From Hypomyces perniciosus (Eukaryota > Ascomycota > Sordariomycetes > Hypocreales > Hypocreaceae): a DNA stretch of 64,000 nt. The notes beneath the pieces were generated by a model. It worked only from the letters and a program-made list of their open reading frames with translations, did not search any database and was not told the origin of the DNA. Made by a program: the position numbers and the translations under genes. This document shows positions 37,110 to 48,642 of this stretch, in pieces (within the stretch, counting starts at the first letter, position 1; every line of letters begins with the position of its first letter). Location: assembly GCA_008477525.1 (NCBI GenBank), contig SPDT01000005.1, forward strand, positions 2,666,001 to 2,730,000. Direction: 5' to 3'.

Positions 37110-38696
37110 CTACTATTACCTATACCGGCAGTAATGACGTTTACCCTTTTTAGCCTTATTCATTCTCATTCTCAAGTCCGGATACGAGAAAGAGTTCACG
37201 AAGTGAGGCTGAAGTTAGGATCTACACATTGGATCTTGGACAAACTGCCCACCTAGTTCAACACCACAAGATCCAACTTCGCCAATATGTCCCTTCCATT
37301 TGCAAAGCAAACTGTGAGTGGCTAGCATATGAACTGCTTCCACCATTCCCACTAATATTCCGCCTATCAAACGCGCAGTCCGTTTAAATCCTTCCTTCCA
37401 TTACCCTTTCCCTCTCTCCTGCATGAACGAGATGCTATTCTGGGGTTGGCGATTTCCCCTTAGTGACCACCCTTCCAGTCCAGCCTGATATGCATGTCTG
37501 CACTTCGTACATCCACCCCCTTCCATGGTAAAGACCTAAACGGGCCAATCCGGCTTCTTCCATCCCGTTGCATGTTGCCAAGAAAGGCCATGCATGCAGT
37601 TTTTGTAGACTCAAAGATGAGCGCGCGCGCGCACGCTGCGGGCAAGTTCTCATAAGGGTTCACCCAGCCCAAGTCGTAGATCCCAAAAAAAACAAGACCA
37701 AGCAGCCAACGTCGATGTACGAACAAAATGGGGAGTGTAAGCAGTAACAAGTCGTCATCAACCCGGTTTACATACATACCACTAGTCCGCTGCATCCTTC
37801 CATGCACTCATGGTTCTGATCTTGCATCCGCCCATCTCAGCCCGTCCGAAACCGCCGACTCGGTTACGAACATGCTTGCCCCCCCCTCTCCAAACTGATA
37901 ACGACGAGAGGCCCGCTTCTTTCTTCACTTTAGCCGCGACTATTCCCGGAAGGCATCTTTACGAATGCCACATAGCAGGACAGTCAGTACTGGCAGATTT
38001 TACGAAATTGCATTACAAAGTTGATGCTTCCGGGTTTTGTCCGCGTATCTCGGCTATTGTCGCCGATAATAATGAAGTTACTTGACATTGATAAATGCCC
38101 ATGTGAGCAGAATATTTCAAATCAGTTACAAGTAGTACTTCGTGCTCGGTACAGAGTACTAGTAGTAATATACGCCCGTAGATAATAGCGAGCGAGGTGG
38201 CTTGGGAAAGACAAGGGTTTGAATTGAAGGACCATGTGTCGGGGTAATCAAATTGGCAGAAACCCTCCTGCCCCCCACCCAAATTTACGGGTGTCGACAC
38301 GTATTGACGAAGCATTCACTTACAAAACAGCGACTGGGCAACAATGAATCGAGAATAATGTATCATAGCTTTTATAAATGTCTCATTTCAAATAGATCTA
38401 ATGACCTGTGCTAATCATATGCATTGGCCGCGCAGGTCCAAGCCGCACTGCGTCAATACGCTCTCCCGGTATGTCGGTAACATGCCCAATACCACACCAG
38501 CTACTCATTGGGAGCCCAGAAGTAAAACCCAAAACACCTGGTATCAATTCAACCCAAGTCTAGGTATCTAATCATCTCTCCCGAAAAAGAAAAAGAAAAA
38601 CACTACAAACGTCCTTCCCCGTAGAAGAATATCTGCTTAAGAACATAATAAAAAGAAATCGAAAGGTGTCATCAATTGAATGCCAAGCTAGATTGT

Positions 38697-39140
38697 CTAG
38701 TAGACAATGGCAACGGCGGCAGCAATGGCAGCAGCGAGGACACCGGTCTGGACCATGCCCTTGGCACCAGCAGCAGTGGGCACGGGAGCAGGACCAGTGC
38801 CAGAAGGAGAGGTGCCGGGCTTGGTAGGCTGAACGACAATGCTAGAGACAGTGACGGTGCCGGTAGGGGCAGCATAGCTCGTCGAGTTGGAGACGCTCCA
38901 TATGGGAGCCTGGGTCGACGAGGACGAAGACCAAGAGGTGGTGGTCTTAACGGCCTCCTTGGTGGTCGTCACAGGCTCAGCGGTAGAGGTACGCGCAGGG
39001 CAGTTGGAGATGGTGGGGTGGCACGAAGTGATGGTCAGGGTGCGAGTAGTCGTCGAGGTCAGAGTCTGAGTGCTGACATCGTCGTGGGCAGCGGCCACGG
39101 CAGCGGTGGCTGCAACGGTGAAGAGAGTGCTGAAACGCAT
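38697..39140 (-). CDS. Small Ser/Thr-rich GPI-anchored cell-wall protein
   Basis: A single exon of 147 residues. It starts MRFSTLFTVAATAAVAAA, a clear signal peptide of about 18 residues. The mature part is rich in Thr and Ser (TQTLTSTTTRTLTITSCHP) with two cysteines, then a Pro/Gly/Thr spacer. The end is a hydrophobic Ala/Val segment (TGVLAAAIAAAVAIVY) preceded by small residues, as in a GPI attachment signal. Such proteins are usually heavily O-mannosylated and sit in the plasma membrane or wall. No enzymatic domain is visible. The coding strand and start are convincing; the exact role is unknown. Confidence 0.85.
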   Translation of the reverse strand: MRFSTLFTVAATAAVAAAHDDVSTQTLTSTTTRTLTITSCHPTISNCPARTSTAEPVTTTKEAVKTTTSWSSSSSTQAPIWSVSNSTSYAAPTGTVTVSSIVVQPTKPGTSPSGTGPAPVPTAAGAKGMVQTGVLAAAIAAAVAIVY

Positions 39141-41452
39141 GTTGATGATGGTGCAAAGAGTGTAGGTATGAGTCCTGGAGCTTTTGCTTGGAATGAGAGC
39201 AATGTGCGAAGAGCACTGGTGTTTGTGTGTAAGCGATAGAATGTTCCGTAAATGAGAGTAGGAAGTTGAGCAAAAGCGTCGTCAAGACAGCAGGGAATGA
39301 GTGTGGTAATAAAGTGAGATGGAAGAGGAGGAAATCGAAACAAAAAGCGGAGGGGCGGGGCCTCTTCCTTATGTCTGTTTGTTTCCAATGGCCAGCGGCA
39401 AGGTGAAATCTCTGACAGGACCACCGGGCCTCGGCCACGTAAGATCCTGAGGGCCCTGGCGCCGTTAGTTGTGAGCTGGCGCTCTCAGGCACATGTCATG
39501 ATTGGATACCGTCATGGGAACGGCAAGATGGTGGATCGCACGACCGTATCTGACTGGCTAGTCGACGGTACCTTGCATGGAGGGTCTGCGGCACATCCTT
39601 TCCGCCTAGCAGTTATGCAATCAGACATCGGGATTGGCCATCATCGGGCTGTTGGGCTGTTGGACAGAGTAGCATTGGGCGGTGCTGAGCTGAGGCGGCA
39701 AGGGCGGTACGGTGCCAAAGGTGGCAAAGACTTTTTTTTCTTTTCTTTCTGACTTTTAGACGATGACCCCTTCTCCGTCGAATTCACCGATGGTGTGAGG
39801 CATCCAGGAGTTGTATGTACTATCTGTGCGAGAGTCGAGCGAGTCCGGTCGTCGTCCGCACGGCCGTGTATGTAAGCTTCATCTCCTTTTTCGGCGCCTA
39901 TTGCCGAGAATGAACAAGGTCGCAAATTGCCTCATATCCTTAATCAAAGCCCGTGAGACGTACCTGGACCCAATCCCGGTCCGTGGCGTGCGCTTCAGGT
40001 GAGACAGGCGGGCCAAAAACGCGACGAAAAGAAAGGCTGTGCATTATGAGCAGATCGCAGTTATCCAGCTGAGTCCCAGGGTCTTGCAATTGCTCTCTTG
40101 CCGCATCACAGTCAACACATGCTGCTCGTAAGTGAGGATTGGAACGCATTTTCGCCAATGTTGGCCAAGCCTCGGCGGCCTCATCAATGAATGACTCGGA
40201 CCCAGAGGAGTGGCCGAGACGGATCTCTGCGCTGACCAACGACGTGTTTCCATCTGATGCCACCACTCAAAGAACCTTTTTTTATCCGCGGGGAGAGATA
40301 AAGAGGTGCATGTTTCTCTAACAGAGCCGCCGGCCGCATTCCAATCGCTTTGTCCGATGTGATGGAATGTGTGACAAACCTTGGTGCTCCGTAGAACCTT
40401 GAAAGAAAGCCTTCAAAGCGTATGGCTTAGTCATCGAGACATGAGGCTTCTCGATATGGCAACTGTTTCCTGATATTACTCATAGTTCCTACCCTAACAA
40501 CAAGCTTTGATGTCAGGTCAACAAAGTAAACTGTCTGATCATTATACCTTTGATGGCAATAACAGTCCTTTGGTTACAAAAATCTATGAATATCACGTTG
40601 CCCAAATACGAGCTCGTGAATGTTGTGTTTCCCGCCTCTGGTGTATACGAGCTATTGTACAGCTGGCAGTGTAACATTGGTTGTTACGAGCTTTTATGGA
40701 ACAAGTGGTTTCCTACTGTGGATCAGTCTGTCTTATAGTTGATAGTTGATAAGTAGTTTCGAAATGCCATTTGTTACTCGTACATTGCATTCTCAAGAGC
40801 TCACCATCAACCGTCCTTGGGCAACTCCGAGATTTAGATGATTAACTGCACTCGTAATTTTCCCTTGTTTACGTGTTGAATAAATTAGATGCACCATTCA
40901 CTGAGCACTGCGACGGATGAATGCATTAAATCAAATCGTTATTAGCAGTTGCTAAGTTAATGCGCAGGGCAGATCAACCAACTACTAGTACTCGTATTCA
41001 CCCTGCTTAGATATACGAGTAATTATTCACTGAGACAAAAGTGATGCAAACGCTGCTTTCTCCCTTGTATTTGCTTTTGTCAATAAATCAAATTATGATG
41101 ATCGAAATATTACGGAGTACTAGCAGTACTATTTCTCCAATAATAATATTCCCACTCTTTGCTAAAAGTGACGGCATCCTATCCACCCAAATGCTCTAGG
41201 TTAACCAAAACGTACAAGTTTTATATCTCCAACTGACGACGCAATGGGCTCCCTGTTGCTCTGGTTGCGTTACCCCGCCCCCGCAGTTTGGGCAACTTCA
41301 CGTCCACCCAAACGCCTTCTCGCACTACACAGAAACCTGCATCAAGCACAAAATTAAGTGCTCCAGCCAAGCGTAATACAAAAGCCGCAAATCAAAGAGT
41401 CGAGCTGGAAGGATCAGCTGCCTGAAAAATCGCCCCCGCAGCGACCGGCAAC
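39141..41452. other. Intergenic; one weak minus-strand candidate
   Basis: It holds the promoters of the GPI-type protein (minus) and the SH3BGR-like gene (plus). A minus-strand frame at 39940-40266 (about 108 codons, containing ACVDCDAAREQLQDPGTQL) has plausible composition and a GTACGT donor near its end. It begins after a stop, has no fitting ATG and matches no family I know, so I do not call it a gene. Confidence 0.45.
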
Positions 41453-42660
41453 ATGACGACCTACTCAACCGACCCGGCTCTCTACATATACACCTCCCTC
41501 ACAGCGGGCTCCTCACATATCGTCACGGCAACGTCTCGCCTCGAGACTATACTTCGCGCCAACCGGATACCCTTCAAGGCTCTCGATATTGCCACCGATG
41601 AAAAGGCTCGCATGCTCTGGGGCCGCAGAGCCGGCAAGGATCCCGGTGGTAGGGTGAGGAAGCTCCCGGCCCTGGTGCAGGAGGGCTTCGTTATAGGGGT
41701 ACGTCACGAAACATCTTTTTGCCGAGGTGTGCTATCTGACATATCTCATCGATCACGGAATAGGACATTGTGGAGATCGAGGAATGGAACGAGTATGGCG
41801 AGTTGAAGCAGCACGTCAAAATCTACTACGACGAATATACCATCCCCACCATCAACCACAAATTTCCCGAACCGATGAAGAGGAAGCCCGCCGCGAAGAA
41901 AACAACTACTGCCGCATCTGCCTCTGCCTCCGCGTCTACGTCTGAGATTCCGCCGGCTCCTCCAGCTCCCGAGCCCAAGACCGATACAGCATTACCAATC
42001 CGATCCGTCGCCGATGAAGCAGCGCAGAAGGCTAAGGAGCTTCGACTGAAGGCGTTGCGAGAAAAGGTCCACGGGAAGAAGGCCGAGGATGAAGCTGATA
42101 AGAAAGAGGAGCCTGCTGTGGATAAAACCGAGGGGGTGGTCAAGAAGGATGAGGCGAAGACAGAAGGGGTAAAGAAGGAGTCGGAGCCGGAGTCAGAGTC
42201 GGAAGAGTCAGAGGAAGACGAAAGTGAAGAAGAATCCGAGGATGAGGAGGAAGAGGAGGAAGAATCTGAAGATGGGGAAGAGAAAGACGAAAAGGAAGAA
42301 GATAAAGATGACAATGATAGTGAAGAGGAGAGTGAAGAGGAAACTGTCGAGAAGCCGGAGGAGAAGAAGGTAGAGGCAGCAGAAGAGGCCAAGACGACGG
42401 AAAAGCCAGAGGCCACCAAATCAAGCGAGAAGACGGAGAAGACGGAGAAGACGAAGAAGTCATCGGACAAGGAGAAGAAGTCCTCTGACAAAAAGAAGGA
42501 CAAGGAGAAGAGTAAGGACAAGAAGAAGGAAAAATCCTCCAAGAAGTCGTCCTCCGACAAGAAGAAGTCGTCATCCAAGAAGTCCTCTGACAAGGACAAG
42601 AAGAAGGACAAGGACAAGGAAAAGAAGTCGAGTAAGGCGAAGAAGTCGGACAAGGAATGA
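41453..42660 (+). CDS. SH3BGR-like thioredoxin-fold protein with long charged tail
   Basis: Two exons, 41453-41698 and 41764-42660 (GT-AG intron, phase 0), give 380 residues. The first 115 or so resemble the SH3BGR/glutaredoxin-like fold: a strand opening (LYIYTSLTAGSS), a helix, RIPFKALDIATDEKARMLW, KLPALVQEGFVIGDIVEIEEWNE and a final helix. There is no CxxC redox pair. The rest is disordered and strongly polar. It is acidic at about residues 170-260 (runs of Glu, Ser and Asp) and then basic to the end, with Lys/Ser/Asp repeats such as KKSSDKEKKSSDKKKDKEK. The tail may act as a charge-patterned scaffold or nuclear/nucleolar signal; that is inference. The fold assignment is moderately firm. 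Confidence 0.85.
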
Positions 42661-44904
42661 TGATGTACTTGTTGTATTAGATTTTGTCTGGAGGTCGTTG
42701 TGAGAGCGTTTTGGCGTGCATGATATCAAGACTTGATTCTTCAACAAGAAATACTAGTTCTTTGTTTAAGACCCTTACTATCTTACCAAAAACATGACCG
42801 AATCGCAAGAGAAACACCTTGGTAGTAACCCTATGTCATTTAGGACGTTCCCAGAACCGTCACTGTTCGACCATTTATCGCGTAAAATCTGTTTTATAAG
42901 CAGCTGTGGTGAGGGCGCAACACTGTATATCACCAGCGTCTTGAGAGGCTGTCTCTTGTATCTTCAACAGAAACAGGCTTCCCAAACACCATCAATTCCT
43001 CAAATAAACCGCTAGAGATGATTCGCTATGCTTGCTTAATGGGCTGAGTGACTGTGTTCTTGTTGCATTTTCCGTCTCAGCTACCAGGCAATTCCGCATG
43101 GCGACTTGGTATCTCACTTGCTACTGGTACTGCATTACGAGACGTCTTGAAGTTGACTGATATCGACTTAGTTGATAAACTCGATCAAAAAGTGTCAGTG
43201 TCTCACCCTGCAACCCGTCCTCATCAACAACACATTGTCTACTTCGTTTAGATGACTCCTTGTCGTACCCTCCAAACCAACGCCTTATTATTGGCCGTCA
43301 CTACCAGCCATACATAGCCTCACTAACACTCTCACTCTCCCAACTGCTGCAGACCAGTTTCTCAACACCGACTTCGGGAAAGATTAACAAATGCCATTAG
43401 GATCCCCACATAGCCAAGTTCAACAAGCGCCGGAGACGGTCTTGCCTGTGAAGCTAGGATTCGACCCGAGCCGAGACACATGTAATCTATTGGAATCGGA
43501 GTACTCCGTACTAGTTCCATCATACGAGTATGTATTGCGCTCCGTACTATTTGTACCAACGACTTATGAATGATTGTTTATTTCGGCAGTCAACAGAGCA
43601 ATCTTATGTTGTGGGTACTATTCCTAGTGCGGCAACGATCAATTCATGGTCACCGCTCTTGGAGCTGGCTGAGGAGACTGGGGCTATTGGAACTCCCTTG
43701 CTGAGGCGGGCCAACCCGTCCAAATCGACAAATGCCGTTATGGGACTGATCCAGTAATAATATATACCGTAATAATAGGGATGGATTATCCGCGAATGAG
43801 ATGGCTGATGTGTCCAAGTAATTATATATACTATTAGTACTACGGAGTACTCGTAGTAGTACTGCAACCAGGCCTGTTGCCCTACAATAAGCAAATCTAC
43901 TCGTACTAAGTCATAGGAATCAGTTTTGGAGGAGATACGAGTACGGAGGATGGGGTCAAGCCAATCGCTCATTGTCAGGGCGATTGGAGGATCCAGATTC
44001 TTGGAATTCACCGGTGAGGCCCTACCGACCTTTGAGTAATCTGGAAAGGTAGCACCGCATGTACCAATCTCCGTGGATACGAACTGGATGCTTGTGGCAG
44101 CCATTGAGAGAATAGCAATCCTCGATTTAGAAAATGGACATGCGGCAACCTGCTGGAGAATAGGGGGCAGCTCCCCGGCCAATTACCATGCGGTTTAAGG
44201 TGCCCGTGGCTTGAAATTATGTATGTACTACTACTACGGAGTGGCGCAGCTTTCCAATTTCTTCCTGGGACAGAGCTTCCATGTGAAGCTGTATCAGGTG
44301 AAGTTCAAGATGCGTCGGCAAACACATTCCTTCACAAAGCCCGCACGGCCCCTGAATTTTAGGAACAAAGGAGTAATAATGTAATGAATCAGTAAAATAA
44401 CCACTTGTGAGAGAGCATCATTTCATCTCATCGTACGAGTACGTTTAAGATAAGTGTGTCCCATGTCAACTCCTTATCGAGCCCTTAGGGGGAATGCATC
44501 TTTAAGTTAGCTTTTGAGGCAGCCCCACACTGTCCATGCGGAGGAAATGAGGCGGCGGCTTGGTAAGAGTTAGTGCCAACCGAGTGTTCACACGTATTCT
44601 GCTATTCCTCGGATGCCGCCTCCTATCAACTGCCTGTGCGACATCTCACCGCCCCCGTGAGAGCACTGAAAGCGCTGGAGAGAGCAGAGGCGAGGTGTCC
44701 TTGGTGTCCTCGGACCCCGCCACAAAGCTCCACAGACTGGGGCCGCACGAAACCTTCGGTGGGAAGAAATTCCATCCCTTCCTAGGTTCCTTCAAGGGGC
44801 TACTACGAGAGGCACTCCTCTGTGGAAGTACATACATACATCATCAGCACTCATTCTCTGCGAGGATTTCGTCAATTGACGCTGGACAGCACTCCGCCGT
44901 CAAG
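42661..44904. other. Intergenic with TACGGAGTA palindromes
   Basis: No gene supported. A minus frame at 43604-44182 starts directly after a stop at a non-ATG codon and has no recognisable domain. Palindromes occur at 43497-43508 (CGGAGTACTCCG) and around 43838-43862. It carries the promoter and leader of the sphingolipid methyltransferase. Confidence 0.55.
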
Positions 44905-46700
44905 ATGTCGAAGCCCACGAGCGTGACCGGCAGCGAGAGCGAGTTCGAGTTTATCGAGACTCCCAAGGCGACGCCTCCGTCTGAAAAGGAGGAGGATTGC
45001 GGCGTCCGCACCACCAAGGTATGTGTGTCCATTGCCCATCAATTCCTAGAGGCCTCAATGGCAGCCAGCTTCATCGCCTTTGCATCCATCTGACATTTAC
45101 CTCTCTCTCTCTCACAGTACCCAGCTATCCAGAATGCCCCTCTCCCCGCTGATGGGCCGGGGTCCGACTCCTTCAACAACACTATCCTGCTGTCAATCCT
45201 CGGTGGCGTGCCCTTCTACCTGACCTGGAAGGTCGGTGGTGGCTGCAAGACCTTCATCTTCTTCGCCATCATCTTTGACCTCCCCATCCTGGCAGCATGG
45301 TGGCTCGTCATCTCGGCCATCAGCCCTCGCAAGACGGACAAGGCCAAGCTCCCTGGCCGTCCCGTTGAATACTACCTTGACTTCAAGAAAGAGGCCGATC
45401 GTGTCAAGTACCGCGGCACCAACAAGATCCCCATGGAGACCTTCTACGAAATGTACTTTGATGGCGATGTTGACTTCAAGGGCGACTGCCTCGAAGTCTT
45501 GGAATATCGTCACGACTGGGCTAGCTTCCGCTTCACCATTGGCCTCATCAAGTACTTCCTGCTTGGCATGATTCCTGAGCTGATTATGCACACTCGTTCT
45601 CAAGGTAAGTTTGCTGCTGACTACCCCGCACAGTGCAAATGATCACAATCAATGGGTTGCTAACGTTCCAAAGATGAGGAGCAGGTGCGAGACCACTACG
45701 ACCGCGGTGACGACTTCTACGGCTGGTTCCTTGGCCCTCGCATGATCTACACCTCCGGCATCATCTCTGACCCCAACGTTGAGGAGACTCTTGAGCAGCT
45801 TCAGGATAACAAGCTTACCATTGTTTGCGAGAAGATTGAGCTGAAGAAGGATGAGAAGATGCTGGATATTGGCTGCGGCTGGGGTACCCTCGCCCGATTT
45901 GCCAGTGAGAACTACGGCGCCAAGGTTACTGGTATCACTCTTGGTCGCAACCAGACCGCGTGGGGCAACAGCGCTATGCGCAAGGTTGGCGTTCCTGAGT
46001 CTCAGAGCAAGATCCTGTGCATGGACTACCGTGATATTCCTGTCCCCGCTGGTGGCTACAACAAGATTACCTGTCTCGAGATGGCTGAGCACGTCGGTGT
46101 CCGCCATTTCTCTTCCTTCTTGACTCAGGTTTATAACATGCTCGAAGATGACGGTGTCTTCTTCCTCCAGATTGCTGGTCTGCGAAAGGCTTGGCAGTAT
46201 GAGGACTTGATCTGGGGCCTGTTCATGAACAAGTACGTCTTCCCGGGTGCTGATGCCTCGACTCCTCTCGGCTGGGTTATCGACAAGCTTGAGGGTGCCG
46301 GCTTTGAAGTCAAGGGCGTTGACACCGTTGGTGTTCACTACTCTGCTACTCTCTGGAGGTGGTATCGCAACTGGATGGGCAACCGTGAGAAGGTTGAGGC
46401 CAAGTATGGCAAGCGATGGTTCCGCGTAAGTTTTACCATCCCCCCTATATAATTTACCAGTTCTAACACGTCTTGCTACAGATCTGGGAGTACTTCCTTG
46501 CCTCTTCTACTATTACCTCTCGACAGGGTGGCGCTACCTGCTTCCAGATTGTGTTGGTCAAGAACATTAACTCGACCCACCGAATTGAGGGCATTGGCAG
46601 CCAATTTGGCCTTTCTGGAGCTTATGACAACTCCGAGGCCGACATCAAGTCTTGGGCCACCAAGAACAACGTCGCCTCGTCTGCTGACTACCTCTCTTAA
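44905..46700 (+). CDS. Sphingolipid C9-methyltransferase
   Basis: Four exons, 44905-45018, 45118-45604, 45674-46425 and 46482-46700, give 523 residues with all phases correct. An acidic cytosolic start (SESEFEFIETPKATPP) is followed by two membrane segments at about residues 55-100 and by PVEYYLDFKKEAD. The catalytic half belongs to the cyclopropane-fatty-acid-synthase-like methyltransferases, with LDIGCGWG at 264-271, VTGITLGRNQ, and EMAEHVGVRHF. The enzyme adds the C9 methyl branch to the sphingoid base of fungal glucosylceramide, using S-adenosylmethionine, in the secretory membranes. It is found in filamentous and dimorphic fungi and absent from Saccharomyces cerevisiae. In studied fungi the modification affects growth and virulence. 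Assignment is very secure. Confidence 0.95.
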
Positions 46701-47305
46701 TTGGTTGAGTGACGATATTTCTTCCAAGCAAAATCAAAAGGGGGTACACCGTCTTCGCCAAAGAAGACGGTGGGGCTTTTCAACAGCCCTTTTCTGTGAA
46801 GACAAGTATTGCGGAAGTATGCGATTTAATCTGAGTTGGCCTAGGTTGGGCGGGCAGTTATTCTGATGACGGTCACGATACCACCTTAATTCTCTAGATG
46901 GTTGGGAAGGGAAAAGGATGGATGCAACTGGGCAGTTAATGTTGGGCAATGCCTGTATTGTTTGGGTGATTGCGATTTCGATGTTGGGGGGAAGTTTGTG
47001 GTCTTGTGGGTAGGGCAGTCAGTCTAGATGTTGTAATTCAATTCGGGATGAATGAAAGAATTTGCGTGCGAATGGTTTTATGGTGATGTGAAGTTTGTAG
47101 TATGGCTGAGGTACGAAGTACTCCTCATTGTAAGTGGTTGGTTGACAAACTTGACAGGGGTATGGAGGTTCGAAAATATCACGTAACCCTGATATTTTCG
47201 ATCCATGACAACAAGTCCACTCACTTCCTGTCCTATATATCATTGACAAAACCATTGAAGGAATACCTCGAGGAATATAGCACCTAATAATCCCATCTAG
47301 TAATC
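46701..47305. other. Intergenic between methyltransferase and HTD2-like gene
   Basis: It holds the methyltransferase 3-prime region and the downstream promoter. A GTACGAAGTACT motif lies at about 47111-47122. No other gene is seen. Confidence 0.6.
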
Positions 47306-48425
47306 ATGAAAAGAAACACATCATCACTACCGTTTCTACCGCGGCAATGGCGCAGCGCATGCTGTTTAAGCAGAGCCGCGTTCTCAACCATCACCACCAC
47401 ACATACAGACTCGTCTAGTAAGACGCCAGTGGACATTGAACAGATCAAGAGCCGACCAGCAAAACTCATTCACGATTACTTGACTCCCATGCCGTCTCAC
47501 CTACTCACCACCACCCTATCCGACCTCCTGGGCCATAAACCGCCCTCCTCCTTCTCAGCAAGTACTGGACTCTTACCACAGGGGCATCACCTTGTCTACT
47601 TTCCCCTGCAAACTCCCGCCTCGCGTCTCGCGCCAGATGGTGCGGATGCGGATCACGCGCCCAGTCCTGAATTCACGAGACGCCTATGGGCAGGCGGACA
47701 GGTTGTGTTTCGGCGGCCTCTTCCGAAGGGGGGCTTGGTGCGAGATGGGCGCGCATGGACGTGCATAGAGAAGATTGAAGACGTAAGAGTCCAGGGGCAG
47801 TCGAGTACTGAAAAGGTCTTTGTCGATGTGTGGAGGAGATATGCATTAGGCCATGAAGACGTCGATGAGGCGAGGGAGTGGGATATCGAGGAGAGGAGGA
47901 CGTTGGTGTTTATGCGCAAACCGGCGTCTTCTTCATCTGCTTCCACTAATCTTCCTCCCTCACGACTCATCAGATGCAAGATTCCCCCCATCTTCTTTGG
48001 AGTGTTGTAAGAAAACTAATTTGTCATGTGTAGATCCTCATCAACCAACATATTCCACCTCTCTGCTCCCCACGCCACGGCATCTCTTCCACTTCTCCGC
48101 CTTGACATACAACGCCCACGCCATACACATCGATCCCCTCTACGCGCAGTCCCAAGACGGCCACCGCGCGCTGCTAGTTCATGGGCCTTTGTCTCTGGCG
48201 CTTATGCTGCGCGTGTTGACGGATCATATCGGCGGTCAGAACGTGGCGAGTATTTCGTATAGGAACTATGCGCCGCTGTATGTTGGTGAGAGGATGAATG
48301 TCTGTGTGAGAAGGACGAATGGGAAAGGGGGAAGTGATGGGAGAGGAGAGCAGGTTTGGGATGTGTGGGTTGAAGGGCCTGAGGGGGGGTTGGCTGTCAA
48401 GGGGAGTGCTGTGGTATGGGAATAG
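47306..48425 (+). CDS. HTD2: HTD2-like mitochondrial 3-hydroxyacyl-thioester dehydratase
   Basis: Two exons, 47306-47975 and 48034-48425, give 353 residues. The only intron that keeps the frame is GC-AG: donor GCAAGA at 47976, branch-like ACTAAT, acceptor TAG at 48033, length 58. The N-terminus (RNTSSLPFLPRQWRSACCL) is basic and hydroxylated like a mitochondrial presequence. The hotdog-type halves include LWAGGQVVFRRPLPKGG and, near the end, HLFHFSALTYNAHAIHIDPL and VASISYRNYAPLYVGE. HTD2 dehydrates 3-hydroxyacyl-ACP in mitochondrial type II fatty acid synthesis, which supplies the lipoate precursor. The gene converges with GPI13; the stop codons are 217 bases apart. Confidence 0.88.
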
Positions 48426-48642
48426 AAAATAACAATAACTCTCTTTGACGGTCTATGACCAAAGGTCAAGCACAAGATACAATAAAGCCCATGCGTGATG
48501 AATGCTGTGAGAAAAGTCTATTGATGGACCTATCCAATGTATCTAATGCCACCCGTGCCAACTCCCCTATCCGCCTCACGCCCAATATCATACAAACTCC
48601 GCAAATGAATGCTTTTTTGCTTTCTAAACACCAGCTAGTTTT

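Larger units (their letters stand above)
30787..38696. other. 7.9-kb stretch without a recognised gene
   Basis: No frame shows a known domain or a convincing exon series. Weak candidates are a Ser/Arg-rich frame ending at 31621 (open from about 31210, possible acceptor before it) and a His/Cys-rich frame at 35933-36217. Composition is uneven: pyrimidine-rich tracts near 34550-34590 and 35690-35850, G-rich near 34430-34450, CATA tetranucleotides near 35550-35570, and a GC dinucleotide run near 37621-37632. TACGGAGTA/TACGAAGTA motifs recur, including a perfect 16-base palindrome at 37094-37109. It may be regulatory or non-coding-RNA DNA, or decayed gene space. Confidence 0.5.

Noticed and set aside
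41826..42653. Long minus-strand frame, Ser/Phe/Leu-rich
   Set aside because: It is the antisense shadow of the Lys/Glu/Ser repeats of the SH3BGR-like gene; composition follows from the codons opposite.
43604..44182. 192-codon minus-strand frame
   Set aside because: Starts right after a stop at a non-ATG codon, includes the TACGGAGTA repeat as coding sequence and has no recognisable domain.
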